Positions 44,694 through 52,606 of a stretch of 64,000 bases of DNA are shown here, one piece after another. The first letter of the stretch is position 1, and every line of letters begins with the position of its first letter. The position numbers were made by a program, and so were the translations under genes. Source of the stretch: Mycolicibacterium rhodesiae (GTDB lineage Bacteria; Actinomycetota; Actinomycetes; Mycobacteriales; Mycobacteriaceae); the NCBI RefSeq assembly GCF_002086695.1, contig NZ_MVIH01000011.1:120598-184597 (forward strand). The letters run 5' to 3'. The notes beneath the pieces were generated by a model, which did not search any database, had not been told where the DNA came from, and worked only from the letters and a program-made list of their open reading frames with translations.

Positions 44694-45790
44694 GCCGAGC
44701 TGTTCTCCGCGTATCGCAGCACCGCGCCCACGCCGTCGGCCGGGCTGATGCGCTCGTCGGTGCGAACCAGCGCGGCGTCGGTGGCGACCGCCTTGATCGG
44801 CAGGGCCTCGTCGGCGCGCAGCGTGTGTTCGGGGGCGACGCCGAGATCGGACAGCGTGTCGGGGTCGGCGGCGATCAGCGCCAGTCCCGCGTCGGCGACG
44901 ACGGTGGCGTCCCCGATGTCGCCGATGATCAGGGTGTCCACCGCCCCGTCCCGCAGAGCGGCCGTCACATCGGCGAGGCCCTCCACGGAGAGCCCGGTGC
45001 CCCGGCCGGCGGCGAATCGCGCAGCAGCGTCGTCGATGGTCGCCAGCCGGCGTTTGAGGAACTCCTGCCCGATCTCGTGATGCACTTCAGCCTCGTCGGT
45101 GCCTGCGGCGCGCCCGCCGCCCTCGAGCTGGACGGCCTTGTCGGCAACCCGTTCGGGCAGCGCGGACACCAACTCGGTGCGTGCGGTGTTCACTCCCTCG
45201 ATGAAAACCAATCCCGCGCCGGTCTCGTCGACGAGCTCGGTGACGCGGTCGGCAACCTCACGGATGTTCTTGCGGACAGCCTCTTCGACGGCGTGCTCCT
45301 TGCCATATTCGTGGCCCTCGGACGACTTGGCCTTGTGAACCGGGTAGCCGTCGCCGTCCACGTTTTCTGACGTGACCCGCGCGATGCGATGCACGCTGAT
45401 ATCGGCACCGGTCTGATCGACGGCGACACGCAGATAGGTGGTGTGCAGCATGCCGTGCTCGACGATCGGCACCAGGTACGGCAGTTCGGATACCCGCACC
45501 ACGGTGGTGGTCGGCGGGCGGATGAGGTGCTCGTCGAGGACGACCGTGTCGCCCGCGGCGATCACGGCGCGGCCGCTGCGGCCGACCGGCGGCTGGGCGC
45601 CGCGCACCGCACCCTCGACGGCCTCGATCACCGACGTGTCGACGGAGTGCTCTTCAAGCTGTTTGCGAATGTCGCGCAGCCGCGCGTCGAGCTGCGCGGT
45701 CGCGTCCTCGGTGTCGTGAGAATCATCAAAATAGATCGAGACGAACGGACCCGTCGCGTCCACCAATTGCCGGAAACGATCCGAATGCAT
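44690..45790 (-). CDS. Rv2629/Balon-family ribosome hibernation factor (baeRF/eRF1-like)
   Basis: A 366-residue protein closely resembling M. tuberculosis Rv2629 (374 aa): FRQLVDATGPFVSIYFDDSHDTEDA at the start, GDGYPVHKAK, RVADKAVQLEGGGRAAGTDEAEVHHEIGQEFLKRRL, GLADVTAALRDGAVDTLIIGDIGDATVV and a C-terminal GVGAVLRYAENSS. This family has the Vms1/archaeal eRF1-Pelota fold. Balon was shown to bind idle or translating ribosomes near the A site as a hibernation factor, with a homologue in M. smegmatis. The ATG at 45790 follows AGGAGG. No DosR-type box was found in the promoter. Confidence 0.82.
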   Translation of the reverse strand: MHSDRFRQLVDATGPFVSIYFDDSHDTEDATAQLDARLRDIRKQLEEHSVDTSVIEAVEGAVRGAQPPVGRSGRAVIAAGDTVVLDEHLIRPPTTTVVRVSELPYLVPIVEHGMLHTTYLRVAVDQTGADISVHRIARVTSENVDGDGYPVHKAKSSEGHEYGKEHAVEEAVRKNIREVADRVTELVDETGAGLVFIEGVNTARTELVSALPERVADKAVQLEGGGRAAGTDEAEVHHEIGQEFLKRRLATIDDAAARFAAGRGTGLSVEGLADVTAALRDGAVDTLIIGDIGDATVVADAGLALIAADPDTLSDLGVAPEHTLRADEALPIKAVATDAALVRTDERISPADGVGAVLRYAENSSA

Positions 45791-45913
45791 AGCTCCTCCT
45801 ACCGATGATTCTGCGCTGAAAACTGGCTTGCCGGGCCGGTTCTGGACAGGCCCACCGCCGGGTACCCGTCCGGCGCCCCGATAGTCTCGATCCGGTACGC
45901 GTGACTGTCAGCC

Positions 45914-45939
45914 GGAAGCACCTGGGGTGCCACGGCGTT
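45914..45939 (+). promoter_or_regulatory. Weak ECF-type promoter candidate upstream of the Rv1250-type MFS gene
   Basis: GGAAGC (45914-45919), a 16-bp spacer, then CGTT (45936-45939) resembles the SigE/SigH class but lacks the preferred GGAAC. It would start transcription about 95 bp before the MFS gene in the 250-bp divergent region. Confidence 0.25.
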
Positions 45940-46040
45940 ACGCACGTGGTGTTGCTGCCGATCGATGAGGCGCGGGGGCCGACAGACGGTTCGTCAGCGC
46001 ATGCCGACACCATCGCAGTAGCCGAAACGAGGTAGTGGAT

Positions 46041-47885
46041 ATGACCAGGAACATGGCCGGCCCGGTGCCGGACGTGGACTTGGACCCCCATCCGGTCACA
46101 CCGCCCGACCTGCCGGCCAACCCGTGGCCCGCGCTGTGGGCGATGCTGGTGGGCTTCTTCATGATCCTGGTCGATTCGACGATCGTCGCCGTCGCGAACC
46201 CCAGCATCATGGATGGGCTGCAGATCACCGACTACGACACCGTGATCTGGGTGACCAGTGCCTACCTGCTGGCCTACGCCGTGCCGTTGCTGTTGGCCGG
46301 CCGTCTCGGCGACCGCTTCGGGCCGAAGAACCTCTATATCGTCGGGCTCGCGATCTTCACCGCGTCGTCGTTGTGGTGTGGTCTGGCCGGCTCCATCAGT
46401 ACGTTGATCGCGGCCCGCGTGGTGCAAGGGCTCGGCGCGGCGTTGCTGACACCGCAGACCCTGTCGACGATCACCCGGATCTTCCCGCCTGAGCGTCGCG
46501 GCGTGGCGATGAGCCTGTGGGGCGCAACGGCCGGGGTGGCCACCCTGGTCGGCCCGCTGGCAGGCGGAGTCCTCGTCGGCCGGTTGGGCTGGGAGTGGAT
46601 CTTCTTCGTCAATGTGCCCGTCGGTGTTGTCGGTCTGGGGTTGGCGGTCTGGCTGATCCCGGCGTTGCCCACCCGCAGACACCGGTTCGACATCGTCGGG
46701 GTGGCGCTGTCCGGGATCGGGATGTTCTTGGTGGTGTTCGGCCTGCAGGAAGGCCAAGCCCATCACTGGGCGGCGTGGATCTGGGCCGTGATCGTCGCCG
46801 GCATCGGGTTCTTCACCGCGTTCGTGTACTGGCAGTCGATCAATCGCAACGAGCCGCTGATCCCGCTGCAGATGTTCGCCGACCGTGACTTCAGCCTGTC
46901 CAACGTCGGCGTGGCCGTGATCGGTTTCGTCGTTACCGCGATGATGCTGCCGGTGATGTTCTACGCCCAGGTGGTGTGCGGGCTGTCGCCGACGCGCTCG
47001 GCGCTGCTGATCGCACCGATGGCGGTGTCCAGCGGTGTGCTCGCCCCGTTCGTGGGCCAGTTGACCGATCGGGTGCACCCTCGCCCGATCCTCGGCTTCG
47101 GGTTCTCGGTGGTGGCGATCGCGCTGACGTGGCTGTCGATCGACATGACGCCGACGACGCCGATCTGGCGGCTGGTGCTGGCGCTGACCGCGATGGGGGT
47201 GGGGATGGCGTTCATCTGGGCGCCGCTGGCGGCCACCGCCACCCGCAACCTGCCTGCGCATCTGGCCGGCGCGGGGTCGGGCGTGTACAACGCGACCCGT
47301 CAGGTGGGCTCGGTGCTGGGCAGCGCCGGGATGGCCGCATTCATGGCGTCCCGGATCAGCGACGAGATGCCTGCCGCGCCGGCCGATGCCGCGCCGAGCG
47401 ACCTTGCGGTGCTGGCGCTTCCGTCGTTCTTGCGCGAACCGTTCTCCGCCGCCTTGTCGCAGTCGATGCTGTTGCCGGCGTTCGGGGCGTTGTTCGGCAT
47501 CGTCGCCGCTCTGTTCGTGGTCGGCGGGTTCGGTGCGCCGCGCCGGGTCCCGGCCGACGACGAGGTCACCGACGAGATCCCGGTTTACGACGACGGCTAT
47601 GACGACGACGATTACCTGGAGTACGTGGTGGACCGGGAGCCGGTCGCCCCGTCGGCTCGCGACGAGCGCGACGACGAGACCGAGGTGATCAGGTGGCACC
47701 CGCCGGCCGCCCGGCCGGAGCCGGTTGCCGAGCCGGTTGATCTGGTGCACAACGGCTTTCCTGTGGACCGGGACGGGTCACGCCACCGTCTCAGCGAACC
47801 GGGCGAGCCTCGGCGGGCGCGCCACTACCGCGACGAGCCTGCGGAGGTCCAGAGCTACGGACGTCACTCGCGGCCGGGCGACTGA
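46041..47885 (+). CDS. MFS drug transporter, DHA2 (EmrB/QacA) type (Rv1250-like)
   Basis: A 614-residue 14-helix exporter. Motif A is GRLGDRFGPKN; helix 1 is PWPALWAMLVGFFMILVDSTIVAVANPSIMDGL; motif C is GATAGVATLVGPLAGGVLVGRLGWEWIFFVNVPVG. The last ~115 residues form an unusually long cytoplasmic tail, first acidic (VPADDEVTDEIPVYDDGYDDDDYLEYV) and then mixed-charge. Homologue of Rv1250 (579 aa) in the conserved kgd neighbourhood. The ATG at 46041 is chosen since GAGG is 8 bp upstream; an in-frame GTG at 46035 is too close. Confidence 0.9.
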   Translation: MTRNMAGPVPDVDLDPHPVTPPDLPANPWPALWAMLVGFFMILVDSTIVAVANPSIMDGLQITDYDTVIWVTSAYLLAYAVPLLLAGRLGDRFGPKNLYIVGLAIFTASSLWCGLAGSISTLIAARVVQGLGAALLTPQTLSTITRIFPPERRGVAMSLWGATAGVATLVGPLAGGVLVGRLGWEWIFFVNVPVGVVGLGLAVWLIPALPTRRHRFDIVGVALSGIGMFLVVFGLQEGQAHHWAAWIWAVIVAGIGFFTAFVYWQSINRNEPLIPLQMFADRDFSLSNVGVAVIGFVVTAMMLPVMFYAQVVCGLSPTRSALLIAPMAVSSGVLAPFVGQLTDRVHPRPILGFGFSVVAIALTWLSIDMTPTTPIWRLVLALTAMGVGMAFIWAPLAATATRNLPAHLAGAGSGVYNATRQVGSVLGSAGMAAFMASRISDEMPAAPADAAPSDLAVLALPSFLREPFSAALSQSMLLPAFGALFGIVAALFVVGGFGAPRRVPADDEVTDEIPVYDDGYDDDDYLEYVVDREPVAPSARDERDDETEVIRWHPPAARPEPVAEPVDLVHNGFPVDRDGSRHRLSEPGEPRRARHYRDEPAEVQSYGRHSRPGD

Positions 47886-47940
47886 CAGCCTTTTCGGCTA
47901 TTTGGGATCGGTAGCGTCGCCGAGCGTCTTCACTGACCTC

Positions 47941-48864
47941 ATGACGATCAAGCACGCGTTGACGGTGGCGGCGGTGAGTGTCGCGGCCGTCTCGTGGTCG
48001 CCGCTCGTGCACGCCGACAACCCGCCGCCGTGCGATTCGGGGCAGCTCGTCGTCACCGCGGGGCCGGTGCGGGCGGGAGCCGGCCACCGCGGGGTGCCGC
48101 TGATGTTCACCCTCTCGCCCGGGGCCGGGGCCTGCACGCTGACCGGTTATCCGGGCGTCGATTCCGGTGCCGGGGGACCGCTGCTCCACGCCGAGCGCGC
48201 GCCGCGTGGATACCTGGGGGGCCTTCCCGGCGGTGTGGACATCCCGCCCACCGTCACCGTCGAGCCGGGGCGCGGCGCCCAGGCCGTCGTTGAGGGCCTG
48301 GCCGTCGACGCCGATGGCAACCAGTGTCCGACCTACTCCGACCTGCTGGTCACCGCGCCTGACACCACTGCCACAGTGACGGTCCCGGCCACCATCGGCA
48401 CCTGCCGGCTGCAGGTGCATCCGGTCACCGGCCCGGATCCCGTCACCCCAACGGGCTCGCACCCGTGCGACTGGGTGACCGCCGACGAGGCGGCCGCCCT
48501 GCTCGGCGGCCCGGTGACAACCCGGTCAGTCGGCGATGACGCCGGCTCCGCCCGCATGTCCTGCAGCTATGACCGCGGGCTCGGTGACACCGGCATGGAG
48601 TCCGAACTCCGCCTGCCGCAATCGTTTCCGGTCTCGGCCGCAGCGCAGTTCGCGCAAGCGGCCGCCGGCCCGAACAGCACCGCAGTCGACGGGCTCGGAC
48701 TACAGGCGCAGTGCGTGTACGAGCCGACCACCACGCCGCCGTCCACCACCCTGATGGTCCTGCTCAGCGGCAATCGTCTCTATCGGGCCACCAGTTGGTA
48801 TGGCACCGGATGTGGGCAGCTCACGCAATTCGCGCAGACCGCCATCAGTCGCGTCGGCGCCTGA
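47941..48864 (+). CDS. Secreted DUF4232-like protein
   Basis: A 307-residue exported protein. A signal peptide (MTIKHALTVAAVSVAAVSWSPLVHA) is followed by a DUF4232-type domain: DSGQLVVTAGPVRAGAGHRGVPLMFTLSPGAGACTLTGYPGVD, with paired cysteines and VEPGRGAQAVVEGLAVD. A second half contains CDWVTADEAAALLGGPV, resembling DUF3558-like lipoproteins. It probably acts outside the membrane as a binding protein; the function is unknown. It lies 22 bp upstream of a lipoprotein gene, so the two may be co-expressed. Confidence 0.72.
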   Translation: MTIKHALTVAAVSVAAVSWSPLVHADNPPPCDSGQLVVTAGPVRAGAGHRGVPLMFTLSPGAGACTLTGYPGVDSGAGGPLLHAERAPRGYLGGLPGGVDIPPTVTVEPGRGAQAVVEGLAVDADGNQCPTYSDLLVTAPDTTATVTVPATIGTCRLQVHPVTGPDPVTPTGSHPCDWVTADEAAALLGGPVTTRSVGDDAGSARMSCSYDRGLGDTGMESELRLPQSFPVSAAAQFAQAAAGPNSTAVDGLGLQAQCVYEPTTTPPSTTLMVLLSGNRLYRATSWYGTGCGQLTQFAQTAISRVGA

Positions 48865-48886
48865 CAGTTTCCGGAAAGGGTTCAAC

Positions 48887-50167
48887 ATGACCAACTATCG
48901 GGTGGTGGTCGCAACAGTTGCGGCCGTCAGCGTGGTAGCGGGTTGCTCGGCGTCGACCACATCGCCTGGCGCCCAACCGTCGTCCCCCTCGGCGAAGGCG
49001 CCGACGGCCTCATCGGTGCCTGCGACGCCCGCGGCCTCCCATGGCACCGAAGGCGCTCTGGCCACGGTTCCCTGGTCACAGGTCGGGCCCGGGTGGACGC
49101 TGGCCGAGTGGAGTCCGGTCACCCCGCATCGGCCCGGCGAGCAGCGGCCACCCGACGAGCCGACCAGCGAAACCGCCGACACCACACTGTTTCTGGTCGA
49201 TCCGACCGGAAACCGGTACACCATCACGACGTTCGGGCCCGGCGGCAACCTCGCCCTGGCCGACTGGTCCGGCGATGGCAGTCACGCATTGTTCACCCGC
49301 GCTGGGATGACGCCCGACTCGGCGATCTCCGTCGACCTGCACACCGGAGCGCAGACGACGATCCCAGTTACCGGATATCCGCGTTACACCCGGCCCAGCG
49401 GCACCGCCCTGCTGGTGTCGACATCGTTCAACGGCAATGAGCCCGGAACCCTGAAAAGGGTTGACCTGAAAGGCAACTTACAGTTCACCTATCCGACTGC
49501 CGATCTCGGCGGCGCGGGCCAGTTCGGCGGTGACTATGCGGAGTCGCCCGACGGCACCCAACTGGTGCTCGGCACCGCCAATCTCGGCAATGAGGTGGTG
49601 CCGAGGAAGGACAACAGCCTGGTGGTGATGGGCAACGACGGCAAGGTCGTCCGCACGCTGCCGGCGCCGATGGTGTCCGCCATGTGCGGTCCGATCAAAT
49701 GGTGGTCCCCGGGATCGGTGCTCATCCGCTGCTCGTCCCAACACGGCTCCAGTAGCCAACTGTGGGAGCTTCCGCTGGACGGTAGTTCCCCCACGCCGCT
49801 GACTGCCGTCAACTCCGGGCAGGAGGACGACCCGGGCTTCGGCGGAGACATCGGTGACACCGACGCCTGGAAGCTTCCCAGCGGTACCTTCCTCCAGTCT
49901 CTGGGCGCTTGCGGCACCGTGTTCCTGTCCAAGCTCACCCCGGACGGGCACACCACGCGGGTGAAGGTCCCCGGAGTGTCCGACGACGTGTTCGTGAGCG
50001 GCGCGGCCAACGACCGGTTGCTGGTGCGTGGCCAGGTCGGCTGCAGCGGTACGACATCGCTGGTCAGCTACGACCCGGCGTCGAACACCTCGACCGTCCT
50101 GCTCGGACCGCCGGTCAACGGCGGCGGGGTGAGCGAGGCACTGCTCTACCCGACGCCGGAGTCGTGA
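48887..50167 (+). CDS. Lipoprotein with TolB/WD-like propeller repeats
   Basis: A 426-residue lipoprotein. The signal peptide ends in SVVAGC with lipidated Cys20. A Ser/Pro/Ala linker (~35 residues) leads to a repeat-rich beta domain: ALADWSGDGSHALFTRAGMT, DYAESPDGTQLVLGTANLGN, CGPIKWWSPGSVLIRC, as in TolB-like propellers. The ATG at 48887 has AAAGGG 6 bp upstream. No enzyme residues are visible. It follows the DUF4232 gene closely and may act with it at the envelope. Confidence 0.72.
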   Translation: MTNYRVVVATVAAVSVVAGCSASTTSPGAQPSSPSAKAPTASSVPATPAASHGTEGALATVPWSQVGPGWTLAEWSPVTPHRPGEQRPPDEPTSETADTTLFLVDPTGNRYTITTFGPGGNLALADWSGDGSHALFTRAGMTPDSAISVDLHTGAQTTIPVTGYPRYTRPSGTALLVSTSFNGNEPGTLKRVDLKGNLQFTYPTADLGGAGQFGGDYAESPDGTQLVLGTANLGNEVVPRKDNSLVVMGNDGKVVRTLPAPMVSAMCGPIKWWSPGSVLIRCSSQHGSSSQLWELPLDGSSPTPLTAVNSGQEDDPGFGGDIGDTDAWKLPSGTFLQSLGACGTVFLSKLTPDGHTTRVKVPGVSDDVFVSGAANDRLLVRGQVGCSGTTSLVSYDPASNTSTVLLGPPVNGGGVSEALLYPTPES

Positions 50168-50201
50168 CCCTCTCGTTCATTCTTCTTCGATGAGTACTAT
50201 G

Positions 50202-50234
50202 CTCGCGGAAAAAGAGAATGTAGTTCTCAGCGAG
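50202..50234. promoter_or_regulatory. Nested palindrome in the leader of the HSDL2-like SDR gene
   Basis: GAGAA (50214-50218), TGTAG, TTCTC (50224-50228) is perfect, and outside it CTCGC (50202-50206) pairs with GCGAG (50230-50234). It ends within the ribosome site of the SDR gene (start 50239/50242), so a bound regulator or folded RNA would block translation. Confidence 0.5.
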
Positions 50235-50241
50235 GAGGATG

Positions 50242-51072
50242 ATGGCCGAGAAGCATTTGCTCGCCGACCGCACGCTGGTGGTGTCGGGCGGTAGCCGGGG
50301 TATCGGCCTGGCCATTGCGCGGGGCGCGGCCCGGCTCGGCGCCAACGTCGTCCTGCTGGCCAAAACGGCCGAGCCGCACCCGAAACTGCCGGGCACCGTG
50401 TACACCGCGGCTGCCGAGATCGAAGCGGCCGGCGGCAAGGCCATCGCCATCGTCGGCGACGTGCGCAGCGAAGAGGACGTCGCACGCGCCGTCGACGCCG
50501 CGGTGACGGAATTCGGCGGGGTCGACATCTGCGTCAACAACGCCAGCGCCATCGCCACCGATCCCACCGAAACGCTGTCGGCCAAGAAGTTCGATCTGAT
50601 GCAGCAGATCAACATTCGCGGCACGTTCCTGTTGACCAAGGCATGTCTGCCGCATCTGCGCACATCGCCCAACGGCCACGTCGTCACCATCGCCCCGCCG
50701 CTGAACCTCAACCCGCACTGGATGGGCGCTCACCCGGCCTACACCTTGTCCAAATACGGGATGACGCTGCTGTCGCTGGGCTGGGCGGCCGAATATGCCG
50801 ACACCGGAATCGGTTTCACCTGCCTGTGGCCGGAGACCTACATCGCGACCTCGGCGGTGGCCAACTCGGCGGACTTCGAGGATGCACTGGCATCCTCGCG
50901 CAGTCCCGAGATCATGGCCGATGCGGCTGTCGAGATCATCACGTCGCCGGGCTCGAAGGTCAACGGTGGCTGCCTGATCGACTCCGACGTTCTGCGTGCC
51001 GCCGGTGTCGAGGACCTGTCCCGCTACGGGGGCGGCGACAACCCGATCATCGACATCTTCGTCGACCGCTAG
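50242..51072 (+). CDS. HSDL2-like short-chain dehydrogenase/reductase
   Basis: A 276-residue SDR. The NAD(P) loop is VVSGGSRGIGLAIA, NNAS is in ICVNNASAIA, and Tyr/Lys are in YTLSKYGM. The IAPPLNLNPHWMGAHPAYTLSKYGM block is the signature of HSDL2-like proteins (human hydroxysteroid dehydrogenase-like 2); as in that group, the usual catalytic Ser before Tyr is not evident. The substrate is unknown, possibly a lipid-like alcohol or ketone. Two adjacent ATGs (50239, 50242) are possible starts; the ribosome site GAGGAGG is very close. It lies at the left edge of the catabolic cluster, convergent with it. Confidence 0.85.
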   Translation: MAEKHLLADRTLVVSGGSRGIGLAIARGAARLGANVVLLAKTAEPHPKLPGTVYTAAAEIEAAGGKAIAIVGDVRSEEDVARAVDAAVTEFGGVDICVNNASAIATDPTETLSAKKFDLMQQINIRGTFLLTKACLPHLRTSPNGHVVTIAPPLNLNPHWMGAHPAYTLSKYGMTLLSLGWAAEYADTGIGFTCLWPETYIATSAVANSADFEDALASSRSPEIMADAAVEIITSPGSKVNGGCLIDSDVLRAAGVEDLSRYGGGDNPIIDIFVDR

Positions 51073-51075
51073 TGC

Positions 51076-51681
51076 TCAGCCGACCGGCAGCAGGTCGGGG
51101 TACTCGGTGCGAGCGCACTGGCCGTAACTGCGGAACACCTCGAAGGGGCCGACCGTCGAGTCCAGCCCGGCCGCGACAACGGCCTGCGTTTTGAACAGCC
51201 TTGCCGCAGCGCTCAGTTGGTGGTGGACCTCGGCTCCTCGGCGGCCCACGCTGGGCAGCCACGCATCACCCCACACGGTGACCTCGGTGCGTGCCGAGCG
51301 GACCGCGGCGGCCAGCGTGTCGCGGATCCGATCGTCCACCCCACACATCGCCCCTGCCAGCGCGAGCGCGGTCGGCGTGTCCGCGCCGTCGAACATGGCG
51401 CGCAGCGCGATGGGCCGGACGCCGAGGATGCGCAGAGCGGCGAGGTCGCCGGCGTGGGCGACCGCGACACGCACATCCCAACCGGCCATCACCCGGTCGA
51501 AAAGCCAGCCGCCGGCCGAGTCGACGACGTCGGCGACGTGGGCGCCGACGACATCGAGTTGGTAACGGGCCAGCCTGGGTGTCCGCTGACGCGACCTGGC
51601 CACCTCGTGCTGCCGGTCTCGGTGATCGAGTTCATGCACGCCACACAGCGTGACATTTCGACGCCAATCTGTAAAGGTCAT
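51076..51681 (-). CDS. Unidentified conserved-looking protein at the end of the catabolic operon
   Basis: A 201-residue cytosolic protein without recognised family. It begins MTFTDWRRNVTLCGVHELDH and contains ARYQLDVVGAHVADVVDSAGGWLFDRVMAGWDVRV, then GDLAALRILGVRPIALRAMF, WGDAWLPSVGRRGAEVHHQLSAAARLFKTQAVVAAGLD and a C-terminal FRSYGQCARTEYPDLLPVG. Helix-rich, no signal, two cysteines. Its ATG overlaps the stop of the upstream esterase gene (ATGA, 51678-51681), which supports it as a real, translationally coupled last gene. Its first codons contain a copy of the motif also found between the divergent operons. Confidence 0.65.
   Translation of the reverse strand: MTFTDWRRNVTLCGVHELDHRDRQHEVARSRQRTPRLARYQLDVVGAHVADVVDSAGGWLFDRVMAGWDVRVAVAHAGDLAALRILGVRPIALRAMFDGADTPTALALAGAMCGVDDRIRDTLAAAVRSARTEVTVWGDAWLPSVGRRGAEVHHQLSAAARLFKTQAVVAAGLDSTVGPFEVFRSYGQCARTEYPDLLPVG
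51650..51678. promoter_or_regulatory. Motif copy A: GTGACATTT-N11-TGTAAAGGT
   Basis: GTGACATTT (51650-51658), 11 bp, TGTAAAGGT (51670-51678) matches copy B at 56568-56596 at all 18 fixed positions and in spacing. It contains inverted half-sites TGACA and TGTAA. Here it overlaps the first codons of the minus-strand unknown gene, so it may be an internal operator or promoter. Confidence 0.5.
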
Positions 51682-52604
51682 GACGGGTCGAAGAACCGCC
51701 GGAGTGCCTCGGCCTGCATGTCCAGCAAAGTTTGAGTGACCTCCCAGTCCGGACACAGCGAGTCGAAACCGTGACAGGTACCGCCGAAGACGTGCAGATC
51801 GGTGCGGACGCCGAAACTCATCAGCCGGTCTGCGTAGTCCAGCGCCTCATCCCGCAGCGGATCCAGCTCCGAGCAGCTGATGAAGGTGCTTGCCGCCCCG
51901 ACCATTTGATGGCTGCGCGCGGGGACTGCGACGGCGTCCGGTTCGGTCTCGAGGAGGTAGTGCCGCCACATCGCCTCGGCCGCGGCACCGTCGAAACCGG
52001 GCGTCGAGTCGAACTCCGCCTTCGACGCTGTGGGGCGGTCGTCGAGCACCGGCTGATGCAGCAGCACGCCGACGATCGGCGGAGTGTCTCCGGCGGCGGC
52101 CCGCTGCGCCAGACCCGCGGCCAGCGCCGCGCCCGCGCTGTTCCCCGCGAGCACCAGGCGGTCTCGGTCCAGCCCGAGGTCTGGCCCGACCGTCCAGGTC
52201 CACTGCAGCACAGTCATTGCGTCGTCCAGCGCGGCGGGGAAGGGGTGTTCGGGTGCCAACCGGTAGTCGACGGACACCACGGTGCAACCGGCCCGGCGGG
52301 CCAGTTCGACGCACTGTCGGTGATCGGTGTCGAGGTTGCCAAGCATGAATGCGCCTGCGTGGCAATAGATCACCGCGGGGGACGGAGGCCGAGCGCCGCG
52401 GTAGATGCGCACCGGAACTCCTGCGGCATCGTCGTCGACGATGTCGACGCCGGTCGTGTCGATCTGGGCGGCGGCCTCGGCGCGCCGTGCGTTGAGCGAG
52501 GCTCGTGCGGCAGCAAGAGTGTTGAGCGACAGGTCGGTGCGGACGGCGGCGAACGCGTGGAGTGCGGGATCCAGTCGGCGCAGAAGCTCGGGGTCCGGTT
52601 CCAT
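51678..52604 (-). CDS. Alpha/beta hydrolase of the hormone-sensitive-lipase (HSL) family
   Basis: A 308-residue esterase or lactone hydrolase. Nucleophile Ser156 sits in GNSAG (154-158), with the YRLAPEHPFPAALDD region (114-128), catalytic Asp in CSELDPLRDEAL and His in GGTCHGF. The oxyanion motif, normally HGGG, reads HAGA (82-85), a deviation that may alter activity. It lies directly after the BVMO gene (2 bp gap) and would naturally hydrolyse the ester or lactone that enzyme makes. Its stop overlaps the following unknown gene. The start ATG is 52604. Confidence 0.87.
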   Translation of the reverse strand: MEPDPELLRRLDPALHAFAAVRTDLSLNTLAAARASLNARRAEAAAQIDTTGVDIVDDDAAGVPVRIYRGARPPSPAVIYCHAGAFMLGNLDTDHRQCVELARRAGCTVVSVDYRLAPEHPFPAALDDAMTVLQWTWTVGPDLGLDRDRLVLAGNSAGAALAAGLAQRAAAGDTPPIVGVLLHQPVLDDRPTASKAEFDSTPGFDGAAAEAMWRHYLLETEPDAVAVPARSHQMVGAASTFISCSELDPLRDEALDYADRLMSFGVRTDLHVFGGTCHGFDSLCPDWEVTQTLLDMQAEALRRFFDPS

Positions 52605-52606
52605 GG

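Noticed and set aside
45726..47750. A 674-codon minus-strand frame opposite the Rv1250-type MFS gene
   Set aside because: Composition is dominated by Arg, His, Gln and Asp repeats from the reverse of hydrophobic codons; an artefact of high GC.
47905..47935. ECF promoter (GGGATC...CGTC) before the DUF4232-like gene
   Set aside because: The spacer is too short and the -10 deviates; not distinguishable from chance.
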